Part shown: positions 43,804 to 53,103 of the stretch, one piece after another | Position numbering within the stretch: position 1 is the first letter of the stretch | Layout of the letters: each line of letters starts with the position of its first letter | From: RYN-230 sp963713815 | Lineage (GTDB): Bacteria; Actinomycetota; Actinomycetes; Streptosporangiales; Streptosporangiaceae | Direction of reading: 5' to 3' | Length of the DNA stretch: 64,000 bases | NCBI GenBank assembly: GCA_963713815.1 | Contig: CAVQNH010000026.1 | Location: 226,935-290,934, forward strand | The notes under the pieces: model-generated | Told to the model about the DNA's origin: nothing | What the model saw: only the letters and a program-made list of their open reading frames with translations | Database searches by the model: none | Made by a program: the position numbers and the translations under genes

Positions 43804-44316
43804 ATGGCGGCGGCAGCCGCCCACGTGCGCGGGCTGGTGGATCAGGACCCCACTGCCCTGGAGCGGGCCGCCGTGACCTACGTGAGCCCGCTCGGCCGGG
43901 CCTGGGCGACCGAAGATGCCGGGGTGGCCTGGGCCCAGCGGGGGAACCGGGCCGCCGCGGTGGACCGGCTGCACGAGGCCTACACCCTCTACGAGCAGCT
44001 GGGCGGCACCGACAGCATGGGCCGGGTCCGGGCCCGGCTGCGGGCCACCGGGGTCCGGGTGCGGCACTGGAGCTACGCCGACCGCCCGGCATTCGGCTGG
44101 GACAGCCTCACCGACACCGAGCAGCGCATCGTGCACCTGGTAGCCGAGGGGCGCAGCAACCGCCAGATCGCGAGCCAGATGTTCCTGAGCGTGCACACGA
44201 TCGCGTTTCACCTGCGCCGCGTGTTCTGCAAGCTCGATGTCTCCTCACGGGTCCAGCTGGCCGGCCTGGCCGCGGGACAGGTCCGGGAGGGCGTGGCCGC
44301 CGGCCGGCTCGGGTAA
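43804..44316 (+). CDS. LuxR-type regulator, C-terminal fragment of a larger family
   Basis: A 170-residue protein with a helical TPR-like segment (TYVSPLGRAWATEDAGVAWA, AVDRLHEAYTLYEQLGGTDS) and a C-terminal LuxR helix-turn-helix (LTDTEQRIVHLVAEGRSNRQ, IASQMFLSVHTIAFHLRRVF, KLDVSSRVQLAGLA). In the usual architecture this is the end of a roughly 900-residue ATPase-LuxR (LAL) protein; here the AAA domain is missing. It could be a degraded relic or a short stand-alone DNA-binding protein. The preceding ORF reads in frame from the PucR gene, but the intervening sequence is not protein-like. Confidence 0.7.
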   Translation: MAAAAAHVRGLVDQDPTALERAAVTYVSPLGRAWATEDAGVAWAQRGNRAAAVDRLHEAYTLYEQLGGTDSMGRVRARLRATGVRVRHWSYADRPAFGWDSLTDTEQRIVHLVAEGRSNRQIASQMFLSVHTIAFHLRRVFCKLDVSSRVQLAGLAAGQVREGVAAGRLG

Positions 44317-44620
44317 CCGGGCGTCAGCGGGGCTCGGGCCGATCCGGTGTCCCGGCCACCGGGGCGCCGGTGCCGCGTCCGGCCTGATCGTCCCGGCCGG
44401 CGGGCCGCCAGCAGTACGGGCATCCCGGGCCGAAAGCGCTGTGCAGATGGGCGCAGTCCACGAGCTGGGGCGTTATCACTGGGCTTACCACCTCGGATTC
44501 CCGGCGCGGGTGAGCCGGTGTGGCTCGGCAGCGCCTGCGGTGCTCAGCGTTTCCAGTGTCGCCCCGGCACCCGGCCAGGCCAGAGAATCGCAGCTCAGGG
44601 AGCGTGTCGGGAGTCCCTGC
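44317..44620. other. intergenic region
   Basis: No convincing frame. CCGGCCGGCGGGCCGCCAG-type GC-rich words near 44390-44410 could fold but form no clear terminator. Confidence 0.4.
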
Positions 44621-44878
44621 TCAGAGGAATTGGCCCGGCGTGTCGTTACCCCGGTCGCCGTGCCACACCACCGCCACCACCTCACGGGGGTCGATCACGG
44701 TCCATCCGGTCTCGCGCTCGAGCCGGACCAGGCCGTCCGGGCGGACCTCCACGCCGGTCAGCCGCTTGTCCTCGGCCGTCGGGAAGGCGACCGGCCCGAT
44801 CCTGCTGACCAGCATGGACATGGACCCTGACTTGCCGATGAGCGGCTTGAGCAGATCGCGCATCGTGTCGCCGGTCAT
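44621..44878 (-). CDS. 85-residue hypothetical protein
   Basis: ATG 44878 has GGAGG eight bases upstream. Sequence: a mixed N-terminal helix (TMRDLLKPLIGKSGSMSMLV), a beta-rich middle (GPVAFPTAEDKRLTGVEVRP, DGLVRLERETGWTVIDPREV) and a short end (AVVWHGDRGNDTPGQFL). It resembles small soluble proteins common next to actinomycete regulators. No domain recognised. Transcribed toward the LuxR gene. Confidence 0.65.
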   Translation of the reverse strand: MTGDTMRDLLKPLIGKSGSMSMLVSRIGPVAFPTAEDKRLTGVEVRPDGLVRLERETGWTVIDPREVVAVVWHGDRGNDTPGQFL

Positions 44879-45020
44879 GATCTGGCACCTCCAGCTGTCG
44901 CTATGAGCAGCATGCCCGGGCTCGAACAGGACGCGCGCGGTTTGTCGGGTCGCCGGCCGCCGCGCCGGGCTCTTCTAGCATCCCCCTGATCTGGGCTGGG
45001 CGGGCACGGGGGACACGGGG

Positions 45021-46960
45021 ATGCTGAAGCGACGGACGTGGGCGGCATGCACGGTGAGCCTGGCTACCGCCATGCTGATCGGCACGGCAGGCCTGGACGG
45101 CGCCAGTGCCGCCCCGGCGGGCCGCCAGCCCGGGCCGGGGCCGGCGCGATGACGCCGGTCGGCACGGCGCCCGGGATTCCCCCGGGGGCCAGGGTCACCG
45201 GCCCGGAGGCCGGCTCGGCCACACTGCACATCACCGTGGCGCTGCGCTCCGCCGACGCCCGCGGCCTCAGCCGGCTGGCCGCCCAGGTCGCTACCCCCGG
45301 TTCGGCCCGGTTCCGCCGGTTCCTCAGCCCGCGGCGGATCCAGGCCCGCTTCGGCCCGCGGCGGTCCGCGCTGGCCGCGGTCCGCGCCTGGCTGCGCAGC
45401 CACGACGTCACCACCAGGCCAGCCCTGGGGGATGGCCTGCTGCTGCCCGCCACCGGGCTGGCAGGCCGGATCGAGGCGGCGTTCCGGACGACGATCGACC
45501 GGGTCCGGCTGGCCAGCGGCCGCACCGCACTGATCAACCGGCGGCCCCCGGAGATACCCGCCCGCCTGCGCCCCTGGGTGTCCGCCGTGATCGGCCTCAG
45601 CACCGTGCACCTGCCCGGATCCAGCCTGGCACCGGGCCGGGTTCCCGGGCCCCGGGCGTGCCGCGCGGCCCGGCGCACCCGGCACGTCTACACCGCGGCC
45701 TGGCTGGCCCGTGCTTACCGGTTCAATCCGCTCTACCGCCGCAGCGACTTCGGCCAGCACGTCACCGTGGCCCTGTTCGAGCTGGCCGACTACGCCAACC
45801 GGGACATCCGGGCCTACCAGCGATGCTACGGGGTGCATCCCTCCGTCCGCCGGGTCCGCGTGGACGGGGGAACCAGCGTCGCGGCCTCGGGAGACGGCAC
45901 GCTGGAGGTCACGGCGGACATCGAGGTCGTCGCGGCCATGGCGCCCCGGGCCAGCATCCTCGTGTACCAGGCGCCCCTGTCCGGCGGCGACCAGTCCATC
46001 GTGGACACCTACGGCGCCATCGCGCAGCAGGACCGGGCCCAGGTCGTCAGCAGTTCCTGGGGCGGCTGCGAGCCGCTGGCCGGCACCGCCGCTACCCGGG
46101 TCGAGGCGCAGCTCTTCCAGGAGATGGCCCTGCAGGGCCAGTCCATGATGGCGGCGGCCGGCGACTCCGGCTCCGAGGGCTGCCTGCCCGACGTGAAGGA
46201 GGTGCCCGCCCGCCTCGCCTACAGCCTGCAGGTCGGGAACCCGGCCAGCCAGCCGTTCGTGACGGCGGTGGGCGGCACCGCCATCACCCGCTACGGCTCA
46301 CCTCCCGTGGAGTCGGCCTGGAACCAGACCCCGGCCGGAATGGGGTTCCCGGCCCCGTTCAACGGGCGCCACGGCCGCCCGCGCACCTACCCGGGCAACC
46401 TGGTCGGCGGCGGCGGCATCTCCCGGATGTGGTGGATGCCGTCCTGGCAGGCTGCTTTCCTGGGTGGCAGTCACGCCAGCGGGGCCCGCTGCGGTGCTCC
46501 CCGCGGAACCGGCTGCCGCGAGGTCCCCGATGTGTCGGCGCTGGCCGCGATCGGCACCCGCGGCACCCGCGGGTACGTCATCTACGGCACCGCCGGGGCG
46601 TTCAAGGGCCAGGGCTGGCAGAGCGTCGGGGGCACCAGCCTGGCCACCCCGCTGTGGGCCGCGCTGACCGCCCTGGCCGACCAGCAGGCGGCCGGGCACC
46701 GCCTCGGCCTGCTGTCCCCGAGCCTGTACCGCATCGCCCGGCAGGACCCGAGGGCCTTCACCGATGTGGTGGCGGGCACCAACGACTACCTCGCCACCTA
46801 CGGCCGTCACTCCCATCACACCTGCCGGTCCGGCAGCCGGCGGCGGCTGGCCTGCTACCCGGCCACGCGCGGCTACGACATGGCCACCGGGCTGGGCTCG
46901 CCGCAAGCCGGGTACCTCGTCGCCGACCTGCTCCGGGAGCACCCCGGCCGGCCCTGGTAG
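45021..46960 (+). CDS. secreted S53 (sedolisin/kumamolisin) serine-carboxyl peptidase, frame broken near 45140
   Basis: Acid-active extracellular peptidase of the S53 family. ATG 45021 encodes a signal peptide (LKRRTWAACTVSLATAMLIG, then TAGLDGASA) in one frame; one missing base in a GGGGCCGG run near 45140 puts the prodomain in another. The activation prodomain runs through LSRLAAQVATPGSARFRRFL and SDFGQHVTVALFELADY. The catalytic Glu/Asp are in TLEVTADIEVVAAMAP (about residues 294-300), the oxyanion Asp in AAGDSGSEGC, and the Ser in VGGTSLATPLWAAL (about residue 540). The C-terminus carries Cys pairs and the conserved calcium-site region (DMATGLGSPQAG). Full length is about 646 residues. 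Confidence 0.9.
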
Positions 46961-46998
46961 CGGCTGAGGGCCCGGTAACCGCCTCGGGTCGGCCAGCG

Positions 46999-47027
46999 AG
47001 ACCGGATGACAGCGGGACCGGATGACA
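46999..47027. repeat. 13-bp direct repeat before the DinB-like gene
   Basis: GACCGGATGACAG occurs at 46999-47011 and 47015-47027 (16-bp period), just 10 bases before the start codon at 47038. A third partial copy (GACTGACAG) follows. Could be a regulator site or slippage product in the leader. Confidence 0.4.
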
Positions 47028-47037
47028 GACTGACAGC

Positions 47038-47625
47038 ATGACCGGACCGGACCCGAAAGGAGACCTCCTCGGTTACCTGCAGGCCGGCCGCGAGGCGGTG
47101 CTGTGGAAGCTCGAGGGGCTCTGCGAATATGACGCGCGGCGCCCGCTCACCCCGACCGGCACCAACCTCCTGGGGCTGGTCAAGCACCTGGCCACCGTCG
47201 AGCTCGGGTATTTCGGCGAGACCTTCGGGCGGCCGTCGGGCGAGCCCATGCCCTGGCTGGCGCAGGACGCGGAACTGAGCGACGACATGTGGGCGACCGC
47301 GGCGGAGTCGCGGGGCCAGATCGTCGCCCTGTACCACCGGGCGTGGCGGCACGCGGACGCCACGATCGGCATGCTGCCGCTCGAGGCCACCGGTCACGTG
47401 CCCTGGTGGCCGGCCGACCGGAGCGAGGTGACGCTGCACCGGATCATGGCCCACGTGACCGCCGAGACCCACCGGCACGCCGGCCACGCCGACATCGTGC
47501 GGGAACTGATCGACGGGTCAGTAGGGCGCCAGCCGGCGAATGACAACATGATGCCCGGCGACGCATCCTGGTGGGAGGCTTACCGGAACCGGCTGGAGCA
47601 GGCGGCCCGGGACGCCGGCCGCTGA
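47038..47625 (+). CDS. DinB-family (mycothiol/bacillithiol-type) metal-dependent protein
   Basis: A 195-residue four-helix-bundle DinB-fold protein. Helix 1 is YLQAGREAVLWKLEGLCEYD; the metal-binding His appear in LLGLVKHLATVELGYFGET (His 1) and TLHRIMAHVTAETHRHAGHAD (further His). The conserved W at PWWPADRSEVTL is typical of the DUF664/TIGR03086-like subfamily. Members in actinomycetes act as thiol-dependent isomerases or transferases. ATG 47038. Substrate unknown. Confidence 0.85.
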   Translation: MTGPDPKGDLLGYLQAGREAVLWKLEGLCEYDARRPLTPTGTNLLGLVKHLATVELGYFGETFGRPSGEPMPWLAQDAELSDDMWATAAESRGQIVALYHRAWRHADATIGMLPLEATGHVPWWPADRSEVTLHRIMAHVTAETHRHAGHADIVRELIDGSVGRQPANDNMMPGDASWWEAYRNRLEQAARDAGR

Positions 47626-47882
47626 GCCCGGCTATGAGCGCCGTCCTGCCGGGGCCGGGCCTACCGCCAGCACCTGGCCCGCGTCGTGACCCTCCGGGGC
47701 CCTGGAGCACCAGACCGGATAAGGGAACGGCGGCGGGCTCGATCCTGGCCCGGCGCACTCCCAGCTGTTCAGGGAGCCAGGAAGATCAGAGGCGGGAGCT
47801 CCGTTCCCAGCCGGGAGCGCCGCAGCCGAATCCCTGCCCGCTGAATTGGTGGTCGGGGCGGCAGTGATGCTCGGTGTCTGAG
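47626..47882. other. intergenic region
   Basis: No convincing coding frame; one minus-strand open frame here is Pro/Ser-rich and lacks any domain. The downstream ends of the convergent genes meet here, but no clear terminator hairpin stands out. Confidence 0.35.
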
Positions 47883-48284
47883 TCAGCTCAAGGGGAGCCA
47901 AGGTTTCTCCAGGGCGCAGGTCATGACGCATCGCGAGTCGCAGCTGAGCCACTTCGCCGGCGAATGCTGACTGGTTCCCCTGGGTGCATGTCCGGGCATC
48001 ATTAAAGCTGATCTCGTCTTTACCGCGCCCAGGGTGAGTTCGTGGTCAGTAACGAGGTGGGCGCGCAGGTTCGTAATAAGAGACATCATCGGATGCTTTG
48101 TGCCGAGCAGCTCTGTTGCCGTCTGGAGGTAGGAATCCAGCATGCTGCGGAAATCTCCCGGCAGCACGTCGTCCTGGTTATGGGGATCAGCGAACTGCCG
48201 CTCCAGCTCACGCAGAACTCGCGCGGTTTCCCAAGCCAACTGGCGGGCGCGCTCTTCCGACACCAGGTCGCCGTCAGACGACAC
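47883..48284 (-). CDS. hypothetical helical protein (uncertain)
   Basis: GTG 48284 (with GGAG upstream) starts SSDGDLVSEERARQLAWETA. The first 95 residues are helical and plausible (RVLRELERQFADPHNQDDVL, LDSYLQTATELLGTKHPMMS, LITNLRAHLVTDHELTLG). The C-terminal 35 residues look non-coding, so a frame error or shorter gene is possible. No family recognised. Confidence 0.4.
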   Translation of the reverse strand: MSSDGDLVSEERARQLAWETARVLRELERQFADPHNQDDVLPGDFRSMLDSYLQTATELLGTKHPMMSLITNLRAHLVTDHELTLGAVKTRSALMMPGHAPRGTSQHSPAKWLSCDSRCVMTCALEKPWLPLS

Positions 48285-48394
48285 GGGCAGCTCCGGCTGG
48301 ACGGAGCCCCTCTTCGACGGGGGCTGAGCTTAAGTGTGCCGCAGGCCATAGCGGCCCGGGGAACAGCGGGGAGCGCTCCAGCGTCATAAAGAGT

Positions 48395-48628
48395 GTGAAG
48401 GCGCATAGTGATACGTCCGGGGACGCCCGCCCGGCCAACCTGGTTCTCGTAGAGCAGTCGGGCGCGAAGCACGAGATCCCGCAGCCCTCTCCCGGTGACG
48501 GGATGGCCGAGGCTGAGCAGGTCATGCATGACCCCGGCCTGCACCTGCGGGAGGTCAAGGTCGTCAGCGAGCACAAGGCCATCGCCCGCTGGAAGGCTTC
48601 CGAGCTCGGCTGGCGCCGGGTCGCCTGA
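48395..48628 (+). CDS. 77-residue hypothetical protein
   Basis: GTG 48395 starts KAHSDTSGDARPANLVLVEQ. It continues as SGAKHEIPQPSPGDGMAEAE and LREVKVVSEHKAIARWKASE and ends LGWRRVA. Mixed beta-alpha, soluble. The ribosome site is weak (AAAGAGTG). It does not match a family I know; codon bias is like its neighbours. Confidence 0.45.
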   Translation: MKAHSDTSGDARPANLVLVEQSGAKHEIPQPSPGDGMAEAEQVMHDPGLHLREVKVVSEHKAIARWKASELGWRRVA

Positions 48629-48831
48629 TCGGCGGGCTCAGTCCCGCAGCCTCGGGTGACCGAAGATGATCGGCACGCTGGCGGTCACCACCACGCCCGA
48701 GCTGGCCAGTTCGCCGGCGTCATACTGCGGCATATGATGGAACGAGGGCCGCGGGCACTCCGAACGCTGGCAGTCGGGCCGACGCCGTCCGCGGGCCCGG
48801 TAAGCCCGGCACACCCTGTGCCAGGGATGGG

Positions 48832-49749
48832 ATGGCCGAAATGTTCGGCTTCAGGATCATCCGCCAGTACGAGCAAGGTGTCGTTTTCCGCTTCGGGCAG
48901 GCCCTGCCCGGCGTGCGCAAGCCCGGCCTGACCTGGATCAACCCGTTCACCTCCCGGCTGACCAAGGTCAACATGCAGATCGCGGTAGCCAGCGTGCCGG
49001 CCCAGGAGACCATCACCCGGGACAACGTCACGCTGAAGGTGGACGCGGTCGTCTACTACCGGGTCGTCGACCCGCTCAAAGCCATCATCAACGTGCAGAA
49101 CTACCACTTCGCCGTGTCCCAGGTCGCCCAGACCTCACTGCGGTCGGTCACCGGGCGCAGCAACATGGACCAGCTGCTGTCCGAACGCGAGCAGGTCAAC
49201 CGCGAGCTCAAGGACGTGATCGACGCCCCCACCGAGGGTCCGTGGGGTGTCCGCGTGGAGCGCGTCGAGGTCAAGGACATCTCCCTGCCCGAGTCCATGA
49301 AGCGCTCCATGTCCCGGCAGGCCGAGGCTGAGCGTGAGCGCCGGGCGCGGATCATCGCCGCCGACGGGGAGTACCAGGCCTCCAAGAAGCTGGCCCAGGC
49401 CGCCACGGTCATGGCCGCTGACCCGGCCGCCTTGCAGTTGCGGCTGCTGCAGACCGTCGTCGAGGTCGCCGCCGAGAAGAACAGCACCCTCGTCATGCCG
49501 TTCCCGGTGGAACTGCTGCGCTTCTTCGACCGCGCAGCGGGCGGCGTCAGTCCCGACCAGGCGTCCGGCCGGTCCGCCGAGACCGGGGGGACCGCCGAGG
49601 TCGCCGGGAACGCCGAGGTCACCGGCGCGGCGGCTCCGCCCGCGCTGCCCGCCGCGGCCGACGCCACCGTGGTGCCGGGAGCCCAGCCGGCCGCCGCGGC
49701 CGAATCCGTGCCGCTGAACGGCTCCCGGAAGGCAGACACCACGGGCTGA
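48832..49749 (+). CDS. SPFH-domain (stomatin/slipin-like) membrane scaffold protein
   Basis: A 305-residue SPFH protein. The band-7 domain starts IIRQYEQGVVFRFGQALPGV and contains PGLTWINPFTSRLTKVNMQI, ETITRDNVTLKVDAVVYYRV and VDPLKAIINVQNYHFAVSQV. The stalk helix follows (MKRSMSRQAEAERERRARII, ASKKLAQAATVMAADPAALQ, LRLLQTVVEVAAEKNSTLVM). There is no long N-terminal TM; a short hydrophobic start is typical of slipin 2. The C-terminal 55 residues are Ala/Gly/Thr/Pro-rich and variable. Slipins often pair with NfeD proteases, but none is adjacent. Confidence 0.93.
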   Translation: MAEMFGFRIIRQYEQGVVFRFGQALPGVRKPGLTWINPFTSRLTKVNMQIAVASVPAQETITRDNVTLKVDAVVYYRVVDPLKAIINVQNYHFAVSQVAQTSLRSVTGRSNMDQLLSEREQVNRELKDVIDAPTEGPWGVRVERVEVKDISLPESMKRSMSRQAEAERERRARIIAADGEYQASKKLAQAATVMAADPAALQLRLLQTVVEVAAEKNSTLVMPFPVELLRFFDRAAGGVSPDQASGRSAETGGTAEVAGNAEVTGAAAPPALPAAADATVVPGAQPAAAAESVPLNGSRKADTTG

Positions 49750-49864
49750 CCCGGCACCTGTCCCGCTGCCCCGGTCCGCGGGCGCCTGGCCTGCACGGCT
49801 ACCCGAGGGGCCGGGGCTAGACTGCGGGCGGGGGCCGGGGCCAGGTGCCGGCGGCTCCCGGTCC

Positions 49865-51778
49865 TCAGCGAGCAGAGGTGGAGCCCGCCTGCTGGGCGGC
49901 GCCGCCCAGGCGGTACACCTGCGCGCCGTCAGCCGCGTAGTCGAACCGGAAGCCGACCGCCTGCAGGTACCGCAGGATCACCGGGGTGTGTGACCAGACG
50001 ATGGCCCAGCCGACATGCATGCGCCGCGCGTCGAGCCGGGCCGCGTCCAGCCAGGCCGGGTCGGTCTTCCTGTCCCGCAGATCACGGGAGGCGACGGCAG
50101 GCTCCCCCTGGGCCTCGAACAGATCGGCGTAGAACGGGTGCCGTTTGACCGCGGCCAGGACGGACTCCGGCAGCCGGGATATGTAGGCGACCGCCCGGGG
50201 ATGCCCGTCCGCGGTGGCCTGCACCTCGGCCTCGGGATCGAAGGCCGCGCCCTGGTTGGGCAGCGGCACGGCGCCGCGCACCCCGAGCGGGACGTCCACG
50301 ACGATCGACCCGGAGTGGTCAGCGGCGATCGGCCGGTCCAGGGCGGGCAGGGCCGTGGGGATGGTCGCGGTGACCTGCGGGGTGGCGCCGGCGCCGACGC
50401 TGCCAGCTTCGAGGACGGCCAGGGCGGCCACCACGATCACGGCCGGCCAGGCGTGATAGCGCAGCCAGTTCACGCCGGCCGCCGCCAGCAGCGCGGCCGC
50501 CACCAGCCCCAGTTCGGTGAGCCGGTTGGCTTCCCGGAACGAGGACAGCAGCGAGATCCGGACCATCCAGGTGTACGGCATGATCATCGACAGCCGCACG
50601 CCGTGCCAGACCTGGGGCAACGGCACGTACCGGCGGCTGCCGACGAGAATCCCGGTGCCCAGGGCCAGCCAGGTGGCACCCAGCCAGAACAGGGCGAGCA
50701 GCCGGGCGCTGCGCCGCCGCCAGCAGACGACCAGGCCCAGCAGGGCCATGACGGTCAGCACCACGCCGTAGGCCACCAGCGTCGCGCTGTGCGGCCCCGA
50801 GCGGTAGTAGTACGCGGCCAGGCTCTTCAGCCCGAACGCGCCGACCCGCGGTGAGGGAGCGAATATCTGCTGCACGGCCGCCCCCGAGTGGGCGTAGTCC
50901 GCCGCGAGAGCGCTCTGCGGCACTGACGCGTCGCCCGTCACCGCCTGCTGGGCCATGGCGATGAGCTGCGGGCTGGCGATGACGGCCGTCACCGCCGCGG
51001 CGATGCCGGCCAGGCGCAGCTTGACCCAGGCGGTCTGCCCGCCGCGGGCTGCGCGGCGGACCAGCCAGGGCAGCAGGGCCGCGACCACCACGATCCCGGT
51101 CATGATCGACGATTCCAGGTCGGTGAGCAGCGTGATGCCCAGCACCACGCCCAGGATCACCGCCTGGCGCCAGCCGGGCCGCCGCCCCAGCCGCACCGCG
51201 GCCTCCAGCGCCAGGGGCAGGCAGATCGCTCCCAGCGCCAGCTGGATCTCGAACCAGGAGTCCCACGTCAGCATCGTGGACAGGCCGTAGAACGCGCCCC
51301 CCGCGATCGCCCCGGTCTGCGACGGCACCCACAGCCGGGCCGCCCGGTACATCGTGTAGCTCATCAGGCCGGGCGCAGCCGCGGAGAGCAGGTTGTAGCT
51401 GAAACTGGGGCCGAATGCCTGCGTGACCGGCGTCATGATCAGGCCCGGCAGCGGCATCAGCACATGAAAGCCCAGCGGGACCCCCACCGGCGCGGCCAGG
51501 TAGTGGCTGAACCAGGGATTGCTGAGGTGCAGCACCGAGCGCGCTACCCACCAGTAGTCCCACACGAACAAGCCGGCATCCCGGCCGGTGGGCAGCACGT
51601 GACCGGTCAGGTAAGCGGCGCGGGTCCAGTTCACCGCGATGCCTGCGGCGAGGTAGGCGGCCAGGATCGCTACATGCACGCCCACCGAGCGGGCCGCTGA
51701 CCCCCTGCGCAGTGGCCACGCCCCGGCCCGGGTCTCTGAGTCTCTCTGGTCAGTGGACGCAATACCCCCAGCCTTCAA
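49865..51778 (-). CDS. polytopic GT-C-like membrane glycosyltransferase
   Basis: A 637-residue integral membrane protein with about 11-12 TM helices (VHVAILAAYLAAGIAVNWTR, YNLLSAAAPGLMSYTMYRAA, VVVAALLPWLVRRAARGGQT, ATLVAYGVVLTVMALLGLVV, ELGLVAAALLAAAGVNWL and others). An early loop DYWWVARSVLHLSNPWFSHY and acidic residues DTWFE-like (TWDSWFEIQLALGAI) fit GT-C enzymes that use polyprenyl-phosphate sugars. The C-terminal 150 residues form a periplasmic domain (PIAADHSGSIVVDVPLGVRG). Substrate unknown; cell-wall or glycolipid modification is likely. Single gene. Confidence 0.8.
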   Translation of the reverse strand: MKAGGIASTDQRDSETRAGAWPLRRGSAARSVGVHVAILAAYLAAGIAVNWTRAAYLTGHVLPTGRDAGLFVWDYWWVARSVLHLSNPWFSHYLAAPVGVPLGFHVLMPLPGLIMTPVTQAFGPSFSYNLLSAAAPGLMSYTMYRAARLWVPSQTGAIAGGAFYGLSTMLTWDSWFEIQLALGAICLPLALEAAVRLGRRPGWRQAVILGVVLGITLLTDLESSIMTGIVVVAALLPWLVRRAARGGQTAWVKLRLAGIAAAVTAVIASPQLIAMAQQAVTGDASVPQSALAADYAHSGAAVQQIFAPSPRVGAFGLKSLAAYYYRSGPHSATLVAYGVVLTVMALLGLVVCWRRRSARLLALFWLGATWLALGTGILVGSRRYVPLPQVWHGVRLSMIMPYTWMVRISLLSSFREANRLTELGLVAAALLAAAGVNWLRYHAWPAVIVVAALAVLEAGSVGAGATPQVTATIPTALPALDRPIAADHSGSIVVDVPLGVRGAVPLPNQGAAFDPEAEVQATADGHPRAVAYISRLPESVLAAVKRHPFYADLFEAQGEPAVASRDLRDRKTDPAWLDAARLDARRMHVGWAIVWSHTPVILRYLQAVGFRFDYAADGAQVYRLGGAAQQAGSTSAR

Positions 51779-52187
51779 CGCGCCGGCCCGTCCTTTCTGC
51801 TGGACCTGGGGCCTGCCCAGGTCGGGTCCGCTGGCTGGGGCAGCTGCCCGGGAAATCGCATATCTAAGAGATGCACGGAACGATTCAAACGTTGCCCAAG
51901 AGCATTTAAAGAAAGCGTCTGCTTTCCCTGGGCGACTTCAGCGCCTGGTGGTCAGCGCAGCGTGGATACCTCGCTGACCTCGTCTTTCCCCGTGTTCGTG
52001 CGCCCCATTCGCGGCTTGGGCGGCCTTTATATGCGGGCGAGGATTTTCGTGGCGTCTTCGCCAGGATGATAACCGAGTGCGGCCGTGGCCGCGCGGGAAA
52101 CATATCCCCGGCCGATCCAGCCGGGCGGGCCGGAGGATGGTTCAGATGCGCGGCCGGCCGGCATCGCGGAGAGTCAGGCCCGGAGAG
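51779..52187. other. intergenic region upstream of the GT-C-like gene
   Basis: No gene seen. It contains two hairpins: GACCTGG GGCCTGC CCAGGTC (51803-51823) and GAAAGC GTCT GCTTTC (about 51912-51927), and an AT-richer segment (51840-51920) that could hold the promoter for the minus-strand membrane protein. Confidence 0.45.
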
Positions 52188-52592
52188 TCAGGCCCCGGAG
52201 AGCCTGGCCTCGGGCATGGCCGGCTCGAAGAGCTCCACCGGGTTGCCGGACGGGTCCTCCGCGATGATCTGCCTGCCGCCGACGCCGGTCACCAGGTCGT
52301 TGCGGAACCGGACCCCGTCGCCCCGCAACCGCGCGACAGTGGCGGCCAGGTCGGGTACCTCAATCGAGAAGCGGTTCCAGCCGCCTGGGTGGGGCATCGT
52401 GCCGTCCGGCATCGCCTGGCCGCCCCCCGGGGCCTGACCCGGGACGCTGAGCACCAGCCGCAGGTCCCCGCGGGTGAGCATGGCGAACATGTCGTTGGGG
52501 TGCATCTGCACGCTGAATCCCAGGTGCCTGGTGTAGAAGCCGATCGCGGCATCCAGGTCGTTGACGATGTAACGGACACTGACCGTGGCCAT
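52188..52592 (-). CDS. VOC-family (glyoxalase-like) protein
   Basis: A 134-residue VOC protein. Motifs: VSVRYIVNDLDAAIGFYTRH begins the first module, MFAMLTRGDLRLVLSVPGQ is its end, and WNRFSIEVPDLAATVARLRG begins the second, closing with IIAEDPSGNPVELFEPA where the late Glu is a metal ligand. The start is ATG 52592. It differs in sequence from the VOC gene at 17822. Substrate unknown. Confidence 0.88.
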   Translation of the reverse strand: MATVSVRYIVNDLDAAIGFYTRHLGFSVQMHPNDMFAMLTRGDLRLVLSVPGQAPGGGQAMPDGTMPHPGGWNRFSIEVPDLAATVARLRGDGVRFRNDLVTGVGGRQIIAEDPSGNPVELFEPAMPEARLSGA

Positions 52593-52621
52593 CTGGGTCT
52601 TCCCTCCCGTTGATGTGCCGT

Positions 52622-52921
52622 TCAGGGCCCTGGGGACCCGGTGAGATGGAACTCGACCCGGTACAGCAGGGTGTCGTCAGCGATCGGGCCGGCGTGCGCG
52701 GCCCGCCGGCGCAGTGCTTCCCGGTCCTTCTCCCCGGACCGGCGGACGTCGTCGGCGGTGATGGACGCGAAAGGCACCAGCTCCACGCCGTCCACCTCGA
52801 TCTGCGCGGGGCCGACCGGGTACCGGCCGCCCTCCTTGACCTTGGGACGGCGCCACAGCCGGAACGACACCGTGATGTCGCCCGACATCACCGCGTCGCG
52901 CAGTTCCCGGCTGAACTCCAC
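52622..52921 (-). CDS. ASCH-domain-like hypothetical protein
   Basis: A 99-residue protein starting at GTG 52921. VEFSRELRDAVMSGDITVSF-like strands, RRPKVKEGGRYPVGPAQIEV and LVPFASITADDVRRSGEKDR resemble the ASCH (RNA-binding-like) fold. ASCH proteins are small and poorly characterised. It follows the VOC gene by 29 bp on the same strand. Confidence 0.65.
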   Translation of the reverse strand: MEFSRELRDAVMSGDITVSFRLWRRPKVKEGGRYPVGPAQIEVDGVELVPFASITADDVRRSGEKDREALRRRAAHAGPIADDTLLYRVEFHLTGSPGP

Positions 52922-53103
52922 CGTCCGATGCTACGGCGGCCGGCCAGGAAGGTGCTGGCGGCGCTCGCTCACGGCTGGGACCTGCTCCCTGGCCGCCCTT
53001 ACGCCCGCCGCGAAAACTCCCCGGGGGCCGGGACGTGGCCGGATACCGTGAGCTGGCCGGGGCCCGGCAGCGGGTCCCGAACGCAGCCACGGAGGCGACG
53101 GCG

